Both the position numbers and the translations under genes were made by a program. This document shows, piece after piece, positions 36,013-44,703 of a stretch of 64,000 nucleotides of DNA. Positions within the stretch are counted from its first letter, which is position 1, and each line of letters opens with the position of its first letter. The notes beneath the pieces were generated by a model, which had not been told where the DNA came from, ran no database searches, and saw only the letters and a program-made list of their open reading frames with translations. The DNA lies in assembly GCF_040049195.1 (NCBI RefSeq), contig NZ_JBDZDL010000002.1; one strand, 5' to 3'. The stretch comes from NCEH01 sp040049195 (GTDB taxonomy: Bacteria > Pseudomonadota > Alphaproteobacteria > Rhizobiales > Xanthobacteraceae).

Positions 36013-36777
36013 ATGAGAGGACGACCTTCCCGCAGCAATGCAGAGACGCCGCTGGCCGACAAGGGCGCGGCCACGGCGGAGCGGGCCTTGCAGGTGCTGG
36101 ACGCATTCCTGACCGCCGAGGAGCCGCTGTCGCTGCGCGATCTCGGCAAGCGCACGGGCTTCTACAACAGCACTCTGCTGCGGCTGCTGGCCTCGCTGGC
36201 GCGGTTTGGCTGCGTGAACCGGCTGGACGACGGTCGCTACCAGCTCGGCGCCAAGGTGCTGCTGCTGGGCTCGGCCTTCCGCTCCACCTTCAAGCTGGAC
36301 GATTACGTGCCGCCGGTCCTGGATCGGCTGGTGCGCGAGACCGCCGAGAGCGCGACCTTCTACGTGCCCCAGGGCGATGCCCGCCTGTGCCTGTTCCGCG
36401 TCAACAGCGCCCAGCCGTTGCGCGACCATATGCACATCGGCGAACAGACCCCGATCACGCCGGTGGGTGCGCAATTGCGCTCCAACAGCTCGGCGGACCA
36501 GGCGATCCGCGCCTTCTCCGCCGGTGCGCCGGTCGAAAACCGGCCCGCTTTGCCGATCATCACCCAAGGCGAGCGCCTGCCGGGCATCGCCTCCATGTCG
36601 GTGCCGGTGTTCTGGAGCAACGGATTGCTCGGCGCCCTCACTTTGTCCGGCCCGGCCAGCCGCTTCGACCAGGCGGAAATGCGCAAATGCGCGCCGATCC
36701 TGATCCGCGAGGCGATGGATTTGAGCCGTGCGCTCGGCGGCAGCGTTGCGGCCTTCCACGAGGTCGAGCCGGCATGA
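36013..36777 (+). CDS. IclR family transcriptional regulator
   Basis: A 254-residue IclR protein. The winged helix is at about residues 17-75 (AERALQVLDAFLTAEEPLSLRDLGKRTGFYNSTLLRLLASLARFGCV), and the effector domain follows with LDDYVPPVLDRLVRETAESATFYV and the ending typical of IclR (ASMSVPVFWSNGLLGALTLSGP). ATG 36013 is used; ATG 35935, overlapping the aminotransferase stop, would add a 26-residue basic tail. Being last in the operon, it is the natural candidate to control the importer-hydantoinase operon and perhaps the divergent dehydrogenase. Confidence 0.9.
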   Translation: MRGRPSRSNAETPLADKGAATAERALQVLDAFLTAEEPLSLRDLGKRTGFYNSTLLRLLASLARFGCVNRLDDGRYQLGAKVLLLGSAFRSTFKLDDYVPPVLDRLVRETAESATFYVPQGDARLCLFRVNSAQPLRDHMHIGEQTPITPVGAQLRSNSSADQAIRAFSAGAPVENRPALPIITQGERLPGIASMSVPVFWSNGLLGALTLSGPASRFDQAEMRKCAPILIREAMDLSRALGGSVAAFHEVEPA

Positions 36778-36817
36778 TCCGCCCGCTGCCCGCCCTGCCG
36801 CCCTAGGCCGGCGCTTA

Positions 36818-36837
36818 CCGGCGGCGTTCGCCGCCGG
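36818..36837. repeat. Hairpin between IclR and MFS genes
   Basis: CCGGCGGC and GCCGCCGG form a perfect 8-bp stem with loop GTTC. No T-run follows, so it is at most a weak or Rho-assisted transcription stop. Confidence 0.4.
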
Positions 36838-36909
36838 CACCGCTTTCATCATCTCACCGCATCGCCATCGTGCCGGCTTGCCCGCCGGCGCCAGCGGATC
36901 CGCGCGCCC

Positions 36910-38322
36910 ATGTCCCAACCGGCACCATCTCTCCCATCCGCGCCCGACAAGGCACGCCCCAGCCTGGCCATTCCGCTCGTGGTGGCGCTGGCGATGTTCA
37001 TGGAGCAGATCGACATCACGATCACGCTGACCTCCCTGCCGGCCATGGCGGCGGATCTCGGCACCACGCCGGTGGCGGCGAATTTCGCCGTGACGGCTTA
37101 TGTGCTGAGCTTGGCCGTGTTCATCCCAGTGAGCGGATGGATCGCCAACCGGATCGGTGCGCGCACCGTGTTCTGCGCCGCCATCGCGCTGTTCACGGTC
37201 AGCTCGGCGATCTGCGGCCTTGCCCAAAGCTTCGAACTGATGGTGCTGATGCGCATCGTCCAGGGGGCGGCGGGGGCGCTGATGCTGCCGGTGGGCCGGC
37301 TCATTCTGCTGCGCAATTATCCCAAGGCGGACCTTGCCATGGCGGTTCAGGTCATGACCACGCCGGCCATGATCGGCCCGGCCATCGGCCCGCTGCTGGG
37401 CGGTTTCCTGACCACCTATCTGTCCTGGCGCTGGATCTTCTACGTCAATGTGCCGATCGGCATCATCGGCATTCTTGCCGTGCTGCGCTACATTCCCAAC
37501 ACCAAGGGCGTGCGGTCCGGCCCGTTCGACGTGCTCGGCTTCCTCTTGTGCGCGGTCGGGATCGCGACCTTGCAGGTTGGCATCGAGATGCTGGGCAGCG
37601 CCGAGGTCGCCGGCCTCACCACGCTGGCGGTGCTGGGGCTGGCATTGGTTCTTCTGGCGGCCTTCTATCTCTATGCCCGCAGGCGCGCCGATGCGGTGAT
37701 CGACATTTCGCTGTTCCGCATCCGCGCCCTGCGCATCGGTGTGGTGGCCGGTGGCGTGTGCCGCCTGGGGCTGAACGGCGTGCCGGCGCTGCTGCCGCTG
37801 ATGTACCAGATCCAGTTCGGCTACACCGCGTTCCAGGCTGGGCTGATGACCATATTGTCGGCGATTGGCGCGCTGACCACCAAGGGGCTGCTGCGGGCGC
37901 TGCTGCGCCGCTATGGCTTCCGCACCCTGCTGCTGTTCAACGCGCTGGCGGGCACGGCGGTGATCGCCGCCTTCGCCCTGTTCAAGCCGGGAACCTCCAC
38001 AGCCGTCATGCTGGCGGTGATCTATGTGTTCGGCATGGTGCGCTCGGTGCAGCTCACCTTGAGCAATACGCTGAGCTATGCCGACGTGCCCGAGGCGCGG
38101 GCGCACGGCGCGGTCAGCTTGGTGGGCTCGGCGCAGCAGCTTTCCATGGGGTTCGGCATCTCGCTTGCCTCCTTCATCTATTCGATGCTGTCGGCGGCCG
38201 GCCCGGCGTCGCACTTGGGCAGCATGCAGGAAACCTTCCTCTATCTCTCGCTCGCCACGCTGGTCTCGGTGGTCGGCTTCCGACAATTGACCCGCGAGGA
38301 CGGGCGCGCCGTTAGCGGCTGA
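36910..38322 (+). CDS. MFS transporter, DHA2-like drug/metabolite carrier
   Basis: A 470-residue membrane protein with about 12-14 helices. The first helix carries MFMEQIDITITLTSLPAMAADL, the DHA2 'D-x-T-I' motif in a variant form, then VFIPVSGWIANRIGARTVF (motif A), RIVQGAAGALMLPVGRLIL (motif B) and GPAIGPLLGGFL (motif C). The C motif indicates an antiporter of the EmrB/QacA type. No periplasmic adaptor gene is adjacent, unlike the emrAB operon at 39-41.7 kb. It follows the IclR gene by 132 nt and could export a product or import a substrate of the hydantoinase pathway, which is inference. Confidence 0.87.
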   Translation: MSQPAPSLPSAPDKARPSLAIPLVVALAMFMEQIDITITLTSLPAMAADLGTTPVAANFAVTAYVLSLAVFIPVSGWIANRIGARTVFCAAIALFTVSSAICGLAQSFELMVLMRIVQGAAGALMLPVGRLILLRNYPKADLAMAVQVMTTPAMIGPAIGPLLGGFLTTYLSWRWIFYVNVPIGIIGILAVLRYIPNTKGVRSGPFDVLGFLLCAVGIATLQVGIEMLGSAEVAGLTTLAVLGLALVLLAAFYLYARRRADAVIDISLFRIRALRIGVVAGGVCRLGLNGVPALLPLMYQIQFGYTAFQAGLMTILSAIGALTTKGLLRALLRRYGFRTLLLFNALAGTAVIAAFALFKPGTSTAVMLAVIYVFGMVRSVQLTLSNTLSYADVPEARAHGAVSLVGSAQQLSMGFGISLASFIYSMLSAAGPASHLGSMQETFLYLSLATLVSVVGFRQLTREDGRAVSG

Positions 38323-38401
38323 GCCCATCGGGCCGCGCGGGAAGAAGCCGCGCAGCCGATCAAGGAGGATGGCGGCGACGCGCCGGGCGCGTCCGGGCGG
38401 T

Positions 38402-38824
38402 TCAGCGGCCGGAGATTTGCTCGCAATTCTGTTCGTGCAGGGCCGCGATGTCCGGCGTCAGCGCCTCGCCGAAATCGGCAAACTCGAAGACGGGGCGAAT
38501 CTCGATCTCGCTGGGGCCGGGCATGGGATTGGGGCAGCGCTTCACCCATTCCACCGCTTCCGCCATGTCCTTGACCTGCCACATCCAGAAGCCGGAGACG
38601 ATTTCCTTGGTCTCGGCGAACGGCCCGTCGATGACCGTGCGGCTCGTGCCGTCGAAGGCGACGCGCTTGCCTTTGGCGGTCGGCTGTAGGCCGTCGCCGG
38701 AGAGCATGATGCCCGCGGCGATCAGCTCCGCATTGAACTTGCCCATGGCTTCCAGCAATTCGCTGGAGGGCATCATCCCCGCTTCGCTCTCGGCGGTCGC
38801 CTTCACCATCACCATCACGCGCAT
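38402..38824 (-). CDS. YciI/DGPF-domain protein
   Basis: A 140-residue protein of the YCII-related (DGPF) family. It begins MRVMVMVKATAESEAG, then LLEAMGKFNAELIAAGIMLSGDGLQP, and the name-giving DGPFAETKEIVSGFWMWQV near residue 66. These proteins have a ferredoxin-like fold. Their function is not established; many genomes encode one next to an ECF sigma factor, but no sigma factor is present here. AGGAG sits eight bases before ATG 38824. It is convergent with the MFS gene, which ends 79 nt away. Confidence 0.87.
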   Translation of the reverse strand: MRVMVMVKATAESEAGMMPSSELLEAMGKFNAELIAAGIMLSGDGLQPTAKGKRVAFDGTSRTVIDGPFAETKEIVSGFWMWQVKDMAEAVEWVKRCPNPMPGPSEIEIRPVFEFADFGEALTPDIAALHEQNCEQISGR

Positions 38825-38926
38825 CGCTGTCTCCTCTTCGCATCGGGGCGTTTCATCCGCCTCCCGAGCTTAAGACGTTGCGTGCGCGGCCGGGCCGACA
38901 TTCGGCGCGAAACTTTCAGGAACACC

Positions 38927-40468
38927 TCACTCCATCACCACGGCATGGTCACTTTCCGCCGGTGCCGCGGAGGGCGGGCGCAGCAGGAGCACGAGGGGCA
39001 TGGCGATCAAGGTCAGGATCATCATGAACTTGAAGTCGTCCATATAGGCGATGATGGTTGCCTGGAGCGTGATGATCTGGTCGAGCGCCGCGCGCCCGCC
39101 GGCCAAAAGCGGGTCCAGGTGCTGATGGACGATGGGATCGTCGAAGGCGTGGTTGAACGGCGTCACATAGGCCGCGATGTTCTCGTGATTCACCTGCACA
39201 TTATCGGTCAGCAGCGCGGTCACGTAGGCGATGCCGACGCTGGAGCCGATGTTGCGGGAGAGATTGTAGAGGCCGGTTCCCTCGCCGCGCATGTGCGCGG
39301 GCAAGGTGGAAAAGGCCACCGTCGTCAGCGGCACGAACAGGAAGCCGAGCCCGGCGCCCTGCACGAAGCCGACCCACACGACGGTCCATTGCGACACGTC
39401 CGGCGTCCATCCGGTCATGGCATACATGGCCCAGGCGGTGAGGCCGAGGCCGAGGGTGAGAAGGATGCGCGTATCCACCCGCCCGATCATGCGGCCGACG
39501 ATGAACATGCACAGCATGGTGCCCATGCCACGCGGCCCCATCACCAGGCCGGCGGTCATCACCGGATAGCCCATCAGGGTCTGCAGATAGGGCGTCATCA
39601 GCGCCAGCGAGGCGAGATAGGTCACGCCGACGATGAAGATGAAGAACATGCTGACCGAGAAGTTCCGGTCCAGGAACAGGCGCGGATTGACGAAGCTGTT
39701 GGTGGCCGTGAACGTGTGCGCCAGGAAGACATAGGTCGCGGAGGCGCACACCACCGCCCAGATGATGATCTCGCCGGAGGACAGCCAGTCGAGCTGCTCG
39801 CCCCGGTCCAAAAAGAGCTGCAGCGTGGCGATGGCGAGGCTGAGCGTGCCGAAGCCGAGCCAGTCGAGCTTGGCGGCGGCGTTGCGGGAGGTTTCCTGCA
39901 CGAACACGGTGATGCCGGCGAACGCCAGCAGGCCGATGGGCAGGTTGATGTAGAACACCCAGCGCCAGCTCATGTTGTCGGTGAGCCAGCCGCCGATCAC
40001 CGGCCCCAGCACCGGGCCCACCATGACGGAGACGCCGAACAGCGCCATGGCCGAGCCGCGTTCCTGCGGCGTGTAGATGTCCAGCAATATGCCCTGCGAC
40101 AGCGGCACCAGCGCCGCGCCGAACAGGCCCTGCGCCAGGCGGAAGGCGACGATCTCCACCAGCGATTGCGACAGGCCGCACAGGATCGAGGCGATGACGA
40201 ATCCGGCGATGGCGGTCAGCAGGACGCGCTTGCGGCCGAACTTGGTCGCCAGGAAGCCGGAGGGCGGCGTCATGATGGCGGCGGCGACGATATAGGAGGT
40301 CAGCACCCAGTTGATCTGGTCCGCGCTGGCCGAGACGCTGCCCTGGATATACGGCAGGGCCACGTTCGCGATGGTGGTGTCGAGCGCCTGCATGATCACG
40401 GCGAGGATCACGCAGGCGGTGATCGCTCCCCGGTTCGCGACGGTGGGCGCCGCACCAGTCTCAGCCAT
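38927..40468 (-). CDS. DHA2 family efflux permease (EmrB-like)
   Basis: A 513-residue, 14-helix MFS protein. The first helix has the canonical MQALDTTIANVALPYIQGS, with TPPSGFLATKFGRKRVLL (motif A), RLAQGLFGAALVPLSQGILLD, and GPVLGPVIGGWL (motif C, antiporter). The periplasmic loop and the final LIAMPLVLLL helix match EmrB. It is the inner-membrane pump of a tripartite efflux system with the adaptor encoded just upstream. ATG 40468 overlaps the adaptor stop as ATGGCTGA; ATG 40477 is possible but has no spaced ribosome site. The outer-membrane partner (TolC) is not in the window. Confidence 0.9.
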   Translation of the reverse strand: MAETGAAPTVANRGAITACVILAVIMQALDTTIANVALPYIQGSVSASADQINWVLTSYIVAAAIMTPPSGFLATKFGRKRVLLTAIAGFVIASILCGLSQSLVEIVAFRLAQGLFGAALVPLSQGILLDIYTPQERGSAMALFGVSVMVGPVLGPVIGGWLTDNMSWRWVFYINLPIGLLAFAGITVFVQETSRNAAAKLDWLGFGTLSLAIATLQLFLDRGEQLDWLSSGEIIIWAVVCASATYVFLAHTFTATNSFVNPRLFLDRNFSVSMFFIFIVGVTYLASLALMTPYLQTLMGYPVMTAGLVMGPRGMGTMLCMFIVGRMIGRVDTRILLTLGLGLTAWAMYAMTGWTPDVSQWTVVWVGFVQGAGLGFLFVPLTTVAFSTLPAHMRGEGTGLYNLSRNIGSSVGIAYVTALLTDNVQVNHENIAAYVTPFNHAFDDPIVHQHLDPLLAGGRAALDQIITLQATIIAYMDDFKFMMILTLIAMPLVLLLRPPSAAPAESDHAVVME

Positions 40469-41678
40469 GGGTCGCATTTCCGAAAAGATCGGAGACGAAG
40501 GTCGGCAGGCCGCGCGGGTGACCGGTGTCCACCTCGACCGTGACGCTCATGCCGACGCGCAGGGGCGGCTTGCCGGCCAGATCGTTGAAACGCACGATCA
40601 TGGGTATGCGTTGCACCACCTTCACCCAATTGCCGGTGGTGTTCTGCGCCGGCAGCAGAGAAAAGCTGGCGCCCGAGGCCGGGCTGATGCTTTCCACCGT
40701 GCCCGCCCATTCCATGCCGGGATAGGTATCCACCGTAATGGTCACGGGCTGCCCCGGCTTGACGAAGGTCAGCTCGGTCTCTTTCGGGCTGGCGGCGACC
40801 CAGATATTGCGGGTCGAGACGAGGCTGAAGGCTTGCTGGGCGGCGTCGAGATAGGCGCCGACCTGGAGCGAGGGGACATTGGTGACGATGCCGTCGAATG
40901 GCGCCCGCACGGTGGTTTCGTTGAGATCGCGCTGGGCCTTGTCCACGGCGGACTTGGCCTGGAGATAGGAGGGGTTCTGCTCCACCGGCTGGTCGGCATC
41001 GCCGCCGAGCTGGGCGAGCGTCGCCGCCGCCCGGGCCTTCGCGACGTCCACCTTCTGGTTCGCGCTGTCGAGATTCTGCTTGGCCTGGTCATAGGCGGCC
41101 TTGGAGGCCGCCGCGCTGGCGAGCAGTTCCTCCTGGCGCTTGAACGAGGTTTCGTAGAAGGGCAGGTCCGCTTGAGCCTGCGCGATCTCGGCGAGCGCTT
41201 GCTTGTAATTGGCTTTGAGCGTGAGAATCTGGTTGCGCACCGTGCCGAGCTGCGCCTTGGCGCCGTCGAGCGCGATCTGGAACGTATCCTGCTGGAGCTG
41301 GAACAGGATATCGCCCTCCTTCACCGTCTGGTTGTTGTGCACGGCGATGGACGCGACGATGCCGGCGACATCGGTGGAGATGCCCACGGTGTCCGCCTGC
41401 ACATAGGCGTTGTCGGTCGACATCACGCTTCCGCCGGTCACGTAGAAATAGCCCCCCACCACCAGTGCCACCGGCAGCAAGGCGAACAGAACCGTGCGCA
41501 CAAGACCGCGCCGGGATCGGGCGGGACGCTCGGGCGCGGTGGGTTCGTCAGCGGGCCTTTCGGCCTGCGGTTCGGTGGGTCTTTCCCGCAGTGTGTCGAG
41601 GCTGGCGGGCTGGGCCCCGCGATCATCCGGCCGAAGCGCGGAGGGGGCAGGGCGTTCAAGGGAGCGAGCTTCAGCCAT
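40461..41678 (-). CDS. HlyD family periplasmic adaptor (EmrA-like)
   Basis: A 405-residue adaptor. A hydrophilic, Pro/Arg-rich cytosolic tail of about 45 residues precedes one membrane helix (VLFALLPVALVVGGYFYV). The next part, GSVMSTDNAYVQADTVGIS, opens the lipoyl half-motif. A coiled-coil hairpin at about residues 120-230 and the second half-motif NETTVRAPFDGIVTNVPSLQVGAYL follow, then the beta-barrel domain. It links the pump to an outer-membrane channel. The ATG overlaps the marR stop in the same ATGGCTGA arrangement as at the emrA/emrB junction. Confidence 0.91.
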   Translation of the reverse strand: MAEARSLERPAPSALRPDDRGAQPASLDTLRERPTEPQAERPADEPTAPERPARSRRGLVRTVLFALLPVALVVGGYFYVTGGSVMSTDNAYVQADTVGISTDVAGIVASIAVHNNQTVKEGDILFQLQQDTFQIALDGAKAQLGTVRNQILTLKANYKQALAEIAQAQADLPFYETSFKRQEELLASAAASKAAYDQAKQNLDSANQKVDVAKARAAATLAQLGGDADQPVEQNPSYLQAKSAVDKAQRDLNETTVRAPFDGIVTNVPSLQVGAYLDAAQQAFSLVSTRNIWVAASPKETELTFVKPGQPVTITVDTYPGMEWAGTVESISPASGASFSLLPAQNTTGNWVKVVQRIPMIVRFNDLAGKPPLRVGMSVTVEVDTGHPRGLPTFVSDLFGNATHG

Positions 41679-42138
41679 GGGTTTTTTCCTGATCGTCGCC
41701 AGGTGCGTTGGAAAGGGATTCGATGAGATTTGTCTTCATGACCGCGAGCACCTGCATCACGCGGGCGCGGTCCTCGTCCGGAATGCCCGCGAGCGCTTCC
41801 TCCCGCGTGGCCTCGCCGATCTTTTGCATCTCGGCGAGCAGCGGGCCCGCATCCGCGCGCAGATAAAGCAGCCAGATCCGCCGGTCCGTGGGATGGCGCC
41901 GCCGCTCGATGAGGCCACGCTGTTCCAGCTTGTCGAGAATGCGCACCAGCGTGATGGGCTCGATCTCCAGCAGATCGGCGAGCCCGCCCTGATGGATGCC
42001 CTCGTTGCGCTTGAGATAGGCCAGCGTCTGCCAATGGGAGCGCGTCAGCCCGGAACAGCGCGCGCGTTGCTCGAATCGCTTGCGCAGCAGGCGGGCAACG
42101 TCGTGCAGCAGGAAACCGAGCGTGGAATGGTCCACCAT
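41671..42138 (-). CDS. MarR family transcriptional regulator
   Basis: A 155-residue MarR protein. The winged-helix region is LTRSHWQTLAYLKRNEGIHQGGLADLLEIEPITLVRILDKLEQRGLIERRRHPTDRRIWLLYL in type; the R-x-x-H-P-x-D-R-R wing is canonical. It leads the operon marR-emrA-emrB and most likely represses it until a toxic compound binds. The perfect 18-bp palindrome at 42154-42171 lies 16 nt upstream of its start and is the obvious operator, so autoregulation is expected. The ribosome binding site is weak, and the spacing to emrA is an 8-nt overlap. Confidence 0.92.
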   Translation of the reverse strand: MVDHSTLGFLLHDVARLLRKRFEQRARCSGLTRSHWQTLAYLKRNEGIHQGGLADLLEIEPITLVRILDKLEQRGLIERRRHPTDRRIWLLYLRADAGPLLAEMQKIGEATREEALAGIPDEDRARVMQVLAVMKTNLIESLSNAPGDDQEKTHG

Positions 42139-42153
42139 TGGAGATCTTTCATA

Positions 42154-42171
42154 TAATGAGCATGCTCATTA
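42154..42171 (-). promoter_or_regulatory. MarR operator palindrome
   Basis: TAATGAGCATGCTCATTA is a perfect 18-bp palindrome 16 nt upstream of the marR start codon. Size and position match MarR-family operators. Regulator binding here would block the promoter of the whole efflux operon. Confidence 0.8.
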
Positions 42172-42350
42172 AGTGCACCTAATATGACATGATCGGCCGC
42201 AGCGCCAGCCCGGGCCGATCACGCTTGCTCGATCCGACCGGGCCTTAGGCGCGATCGCGCTCGATCCGGCGTCGCGGACGCCGCGCGCTGGTCGGTGTTT
42301 TTGAAAGATCGGGCCGGCGGCGGACAGGCCTCGGCCGCGCCGTCGCGGGG

Positions 42351-43412
42351 CTAGGCGGGGGCGGCCTGCGCGGTGGCGATCAGCTGGTCCACCTCGCCCG
42401 GATCGGTGCGGAACGAGCACACCAGGCGGACGAAGGCCGCGTTAGGTCCAATGGCGTCGAGCCCGGAGGCGAGGCGGGGCCATTCGTAATAATGCGCGCC
42501 CGCCGCTTGCAGCGCCTCGTGCAGAGGGCGCGGCAGGATTGCGAACACCTCATTGGCCTGGGTCGGCACGGGCAGCGCGACGCCGGGCACGCCGGTGAGC
42601 CCCGCCGCGAGCCGCGCCGCCATGGCGTTGGCATGCCGTGCGGTGTCGAGCCACAGGCCGTCTTCCAGATAGGCCGCCATCTGCGCGCCGAGGAACCGGC
42701 TCTTGGAAATCACATGCGCACCGCGCTTTACGCGATAGTCGAAATGGTCCGCCAGCGCCGGTTCGAAGAACACCACGGCCTCGACGCCCATGGCGCCGTT
42801 CTTGGTGGCGCCGAACGTCATCACGTCCACACCCGCCTGCCAGGTCAGGGCGGCGGGGCTGGCGTTGGACGCGGCAAGGGCATTGGCGAAGCGCGCGCCA
42901 TCCATGTGCAGGCGCAGGCCGTGCGCCCGGCAATAGGCGCCGATCTCGCGCACTTCGTCGGCCGTATAGACGAGGCCAAGCTCGCTCGCCTGGGTGATCG
43001 AAACCGCCGCCGGCATCTGCTGGTGGAAGCCGCGCTTGAAATCACGGCGCGACCGCTCGATCTCGTCCACGCTCAGCTTGCCGCCGAAGCCCTCGAGCGT
43101 GGTGAGCTTGGCGCCGCCGGTGAAGAATTCCGGCGCGCCGCATTCGTCGGTGTGGAGATGGGAATCGCGGTGGCAGAACACGGTGCCATAAGGCGGCGTG
43201 AGGGCCGAGAGCGCCAGCGCATTGGCGGCGGTGCCGGTAGCCACCAGGAACACCCGCGCGTCGGGCTTTTCGAACACCGCCCGCAAGGCTTGCGCCGCCT
43301 GCGCGCTCCAGGGATCGGCACCATAGGAGGGCGACGGCCCCTCGTTCGCCTGCGCGAGCGCGGCCAAGATCGCGGGGTGAACGCCGGCTGTGTTGTCCGA
43401 TGCGAATTCCAT
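42351..43412 (-). CDS. ltaE: Low-specificity L-threonine aldolase
   Basis: A 353-residue PLP lyase splitting L-threonine or L-allo-threonine to glycine and acetaldehyde. It has FASDNTAGVHPAILAALAQAN at the N-terminus, GADPWSAQAAQALRAVFE, THVDECGAP-like HTDECGAPEFF, the helix HMDGARFANAL, and the PLP lysine in MTFGATKNGAMGVEAVVFF. ATG 43412 matches the family start (MEFASDN); an upstream extension is not conserved in type. It is a solo gene between the marR operon and the sulfur island, with 212 nt of featureless spacer to marR. Confidence 0.92.
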   Translation of the reverse strand: MEFASDNTAGVHPAILAALAQANEGPSPSYGADPWSAQAAQALRAVFEKPDARVFLVATGTAANALALSALTPPYGTVFCHRDSHLHTDECGAPEFFTGGAKLTTLEGFGGKLSVDEIERSRRDFKRGFHQQMPAAVSITQASELGLVYTADEVREIGAYCRAHGLRLHMDGARFANALAASNASPAALTWQAGVDVMTFGATKNGAMGVEAVVFFEPALADHFDYRVKRGAHVISKSRFLGAQMAAYLEDGLWLDTARHANAMAARLAAGLTGVPGVALPVPTQANEVFAILPRPLHEALQAAGAHYYEWPRLASGLDAIGPNAAFVRLVCSFRTDPGEVDQLIATAQAAPA

Positions 43413-43537
43413 GCGCTGAGTAGACAGAATTCCACCGATCCGCGAACCCCCGTGGCGTTCACGATCCACAGATCAAACCCGCCCGGCGGTCCTCTCTCCG
43501 GCGGCGCCGGGTGCGCCGCCGGGATGGTGCAGGCGGC

Positions 43538-44509
43538 CTATTGCCCGGCCGGCTGCCAGATGCCCACGTCTGCGGCATCCACTTTCTTCGGAAACAGGCC
43601 CTCGGCGAAGAAGGCATCGGCGATCTTTTGCTGTTCGGCGAGGCCGGCGCGGGTGACGGCGCCCACCTGGTACGAGCGGCGCGCATTGGCCTTTTCCACC
43701 GTGGCGGCATCGATGCCCCACAGGGTGGACAATTGCGCCGCGGCGGCCTGCGGATTGGCCTTCACCCAGCTTCCAGTCGTCTTGAGCTGGGCGAAGATGA
43801 CCTCCAGCACCTTGCCGCCGCGCTTCGCATAGTCCTCGGTGGTCAGGTAATAGCGCTTGTAGCTGGCAAGGCCGGTGCCGTCGGCGAGGATCCTGGCGCC
43901 GGACTGGGCCTGGGTGCTGGCGAGGAACGGGTCCCACGCCACCCAGGCATCCACATTGCCGCTCACGAACGCCGCGCGCCCGTCGGCCGGGGTGAGATAG
44001 GCCGGGGAGATGTCCTTGACGGAGAGGCCGGCCTTGGCGAGCGCGGCCAGCAGCAGGTAATGGCTGCCCGCGCCTTTGGTGACGGCCACCTTCTTGCCCT
44101 TCAGCTGGGCGACTTCGCTGATGGATGAACCGGCCGGCACCAGGATCGCCTGGGCTGCCGGGGAGGGCGCCTCGTCCGCCACATAGACGAGATTTGCGCC
44201 CGCCGCCTGGGCGAACACGGGGACGGTGTCGGCGACGTCCGCACTGAAATCGATGCTGCCCACGTTCACCGCTTCGAGCAGCGGCAGGCCGCTGGTGAAT
44301 TCATGCCAGGACACCTGAACGCCGAGCGGAGCGAGCGCCTTTTCCAGTTCGCCGTTGGTCTTCAGCAGGGTGATGAGGGTGGAGGAGCGCTGATAGCCGA
44401 TGCGCAATTTTTCAGGCGTCTGCGCCTGGGCGGGCGCCCCCAGCGCGAGGGTAGCCGCGAGCGTTGCGAGCGGCCAGAGGCGGCGAAGCGCCGCGAGAGG
44501 CTGGAACAT
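43538..44509 (-). CDS. Orphan sulfonate ABC substrate-binding protein (SsuA-like)
   Basis: A 323-residue SsuA-type protein. The signal peptide (LWPLATLAATLALGAPAQAQ) is followed by LRIGYQRSSTLITLLK, then LKGKKVAVTKGAGSHYLLLAALAKAG and the hallmark LTPADGRAAFVSGNVDAWVAWDPF. It has no ATPase or permease of its own and is divergent from a complete SsuABC unit encoding another SsuA, so it may feed that transporter with a second ligand. GGAGA lies just upstream of ATG 44509. The shared motif at 44592-44609 sits between the two divergent starts and could control both. Confidence 0.9.
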   Translation of the reverse strand: MFQPLAALRRLWPLATLAATLALGAPAQAQTPEKLRIGYQRSSTLITLLKTNGELEKALAPLGVQVSWHEFTSGLPLLEAVNVGSIDFSADVADTVPVFAQAAGANLVYVADEAPSPAAQAILVPAGSSISEVAQLKGKKVAVTKGAGSHYLLLAALAKAGLSVKDISPAYLTPADGRAAFVSGNVDAWVAWDPFLASTQAQSGARILADGTGLASYKRYYLTTEDYAKRGGKVLEVIFAQLKTTGSWVKANPQAAAAQLSTLWGIDAATVEKANARRSYQVGAVTRAGLAEQQKIADAFFAEGLFPKKVDAADVGIWQPAGQ

Positions 44510-44591
44510 GAATGTCTCCCGAAAACCGAGGGTGAGGTTGAGGCCGGACGTTGAAAAAACACCGCGCGCCAACGGTTTTCAATAAAAATAA

Positions 44592-44609
44592 CAAAATCTA
44601 TTGATTTAA
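44592..44609. promoter_or_regulatory. Sulfur-island motif, copy 1
   Basis: CAAAAT-ctattg-ATTTAA, an imperfect version of TTAAAT-N6-ATTTAA, in the AT-rich divergent promoter between two SsuA genes (83 nt from one start, 95 nt from the other). Copies 2 and 3 precede the other two importer operons. Confidence 0.5.
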
Positions 44610-44703
44610 TTTAATATCACCTGGATGATCCGTACCATTGAGGCGGGAGGGGAGGCGGCCAGGGGGCGGCCTCCGGCTTCGACCCAGCGGCAGGAGAAAT
44701 TCG

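Noticed and set aside
35893..38328. An 811-codon minus-strand frame over the IclR and MFS genes
   Set aside because: The plus strand encodes two clear protein families; the antisense translation is Gln/Arg/His-rich and lacks domains.
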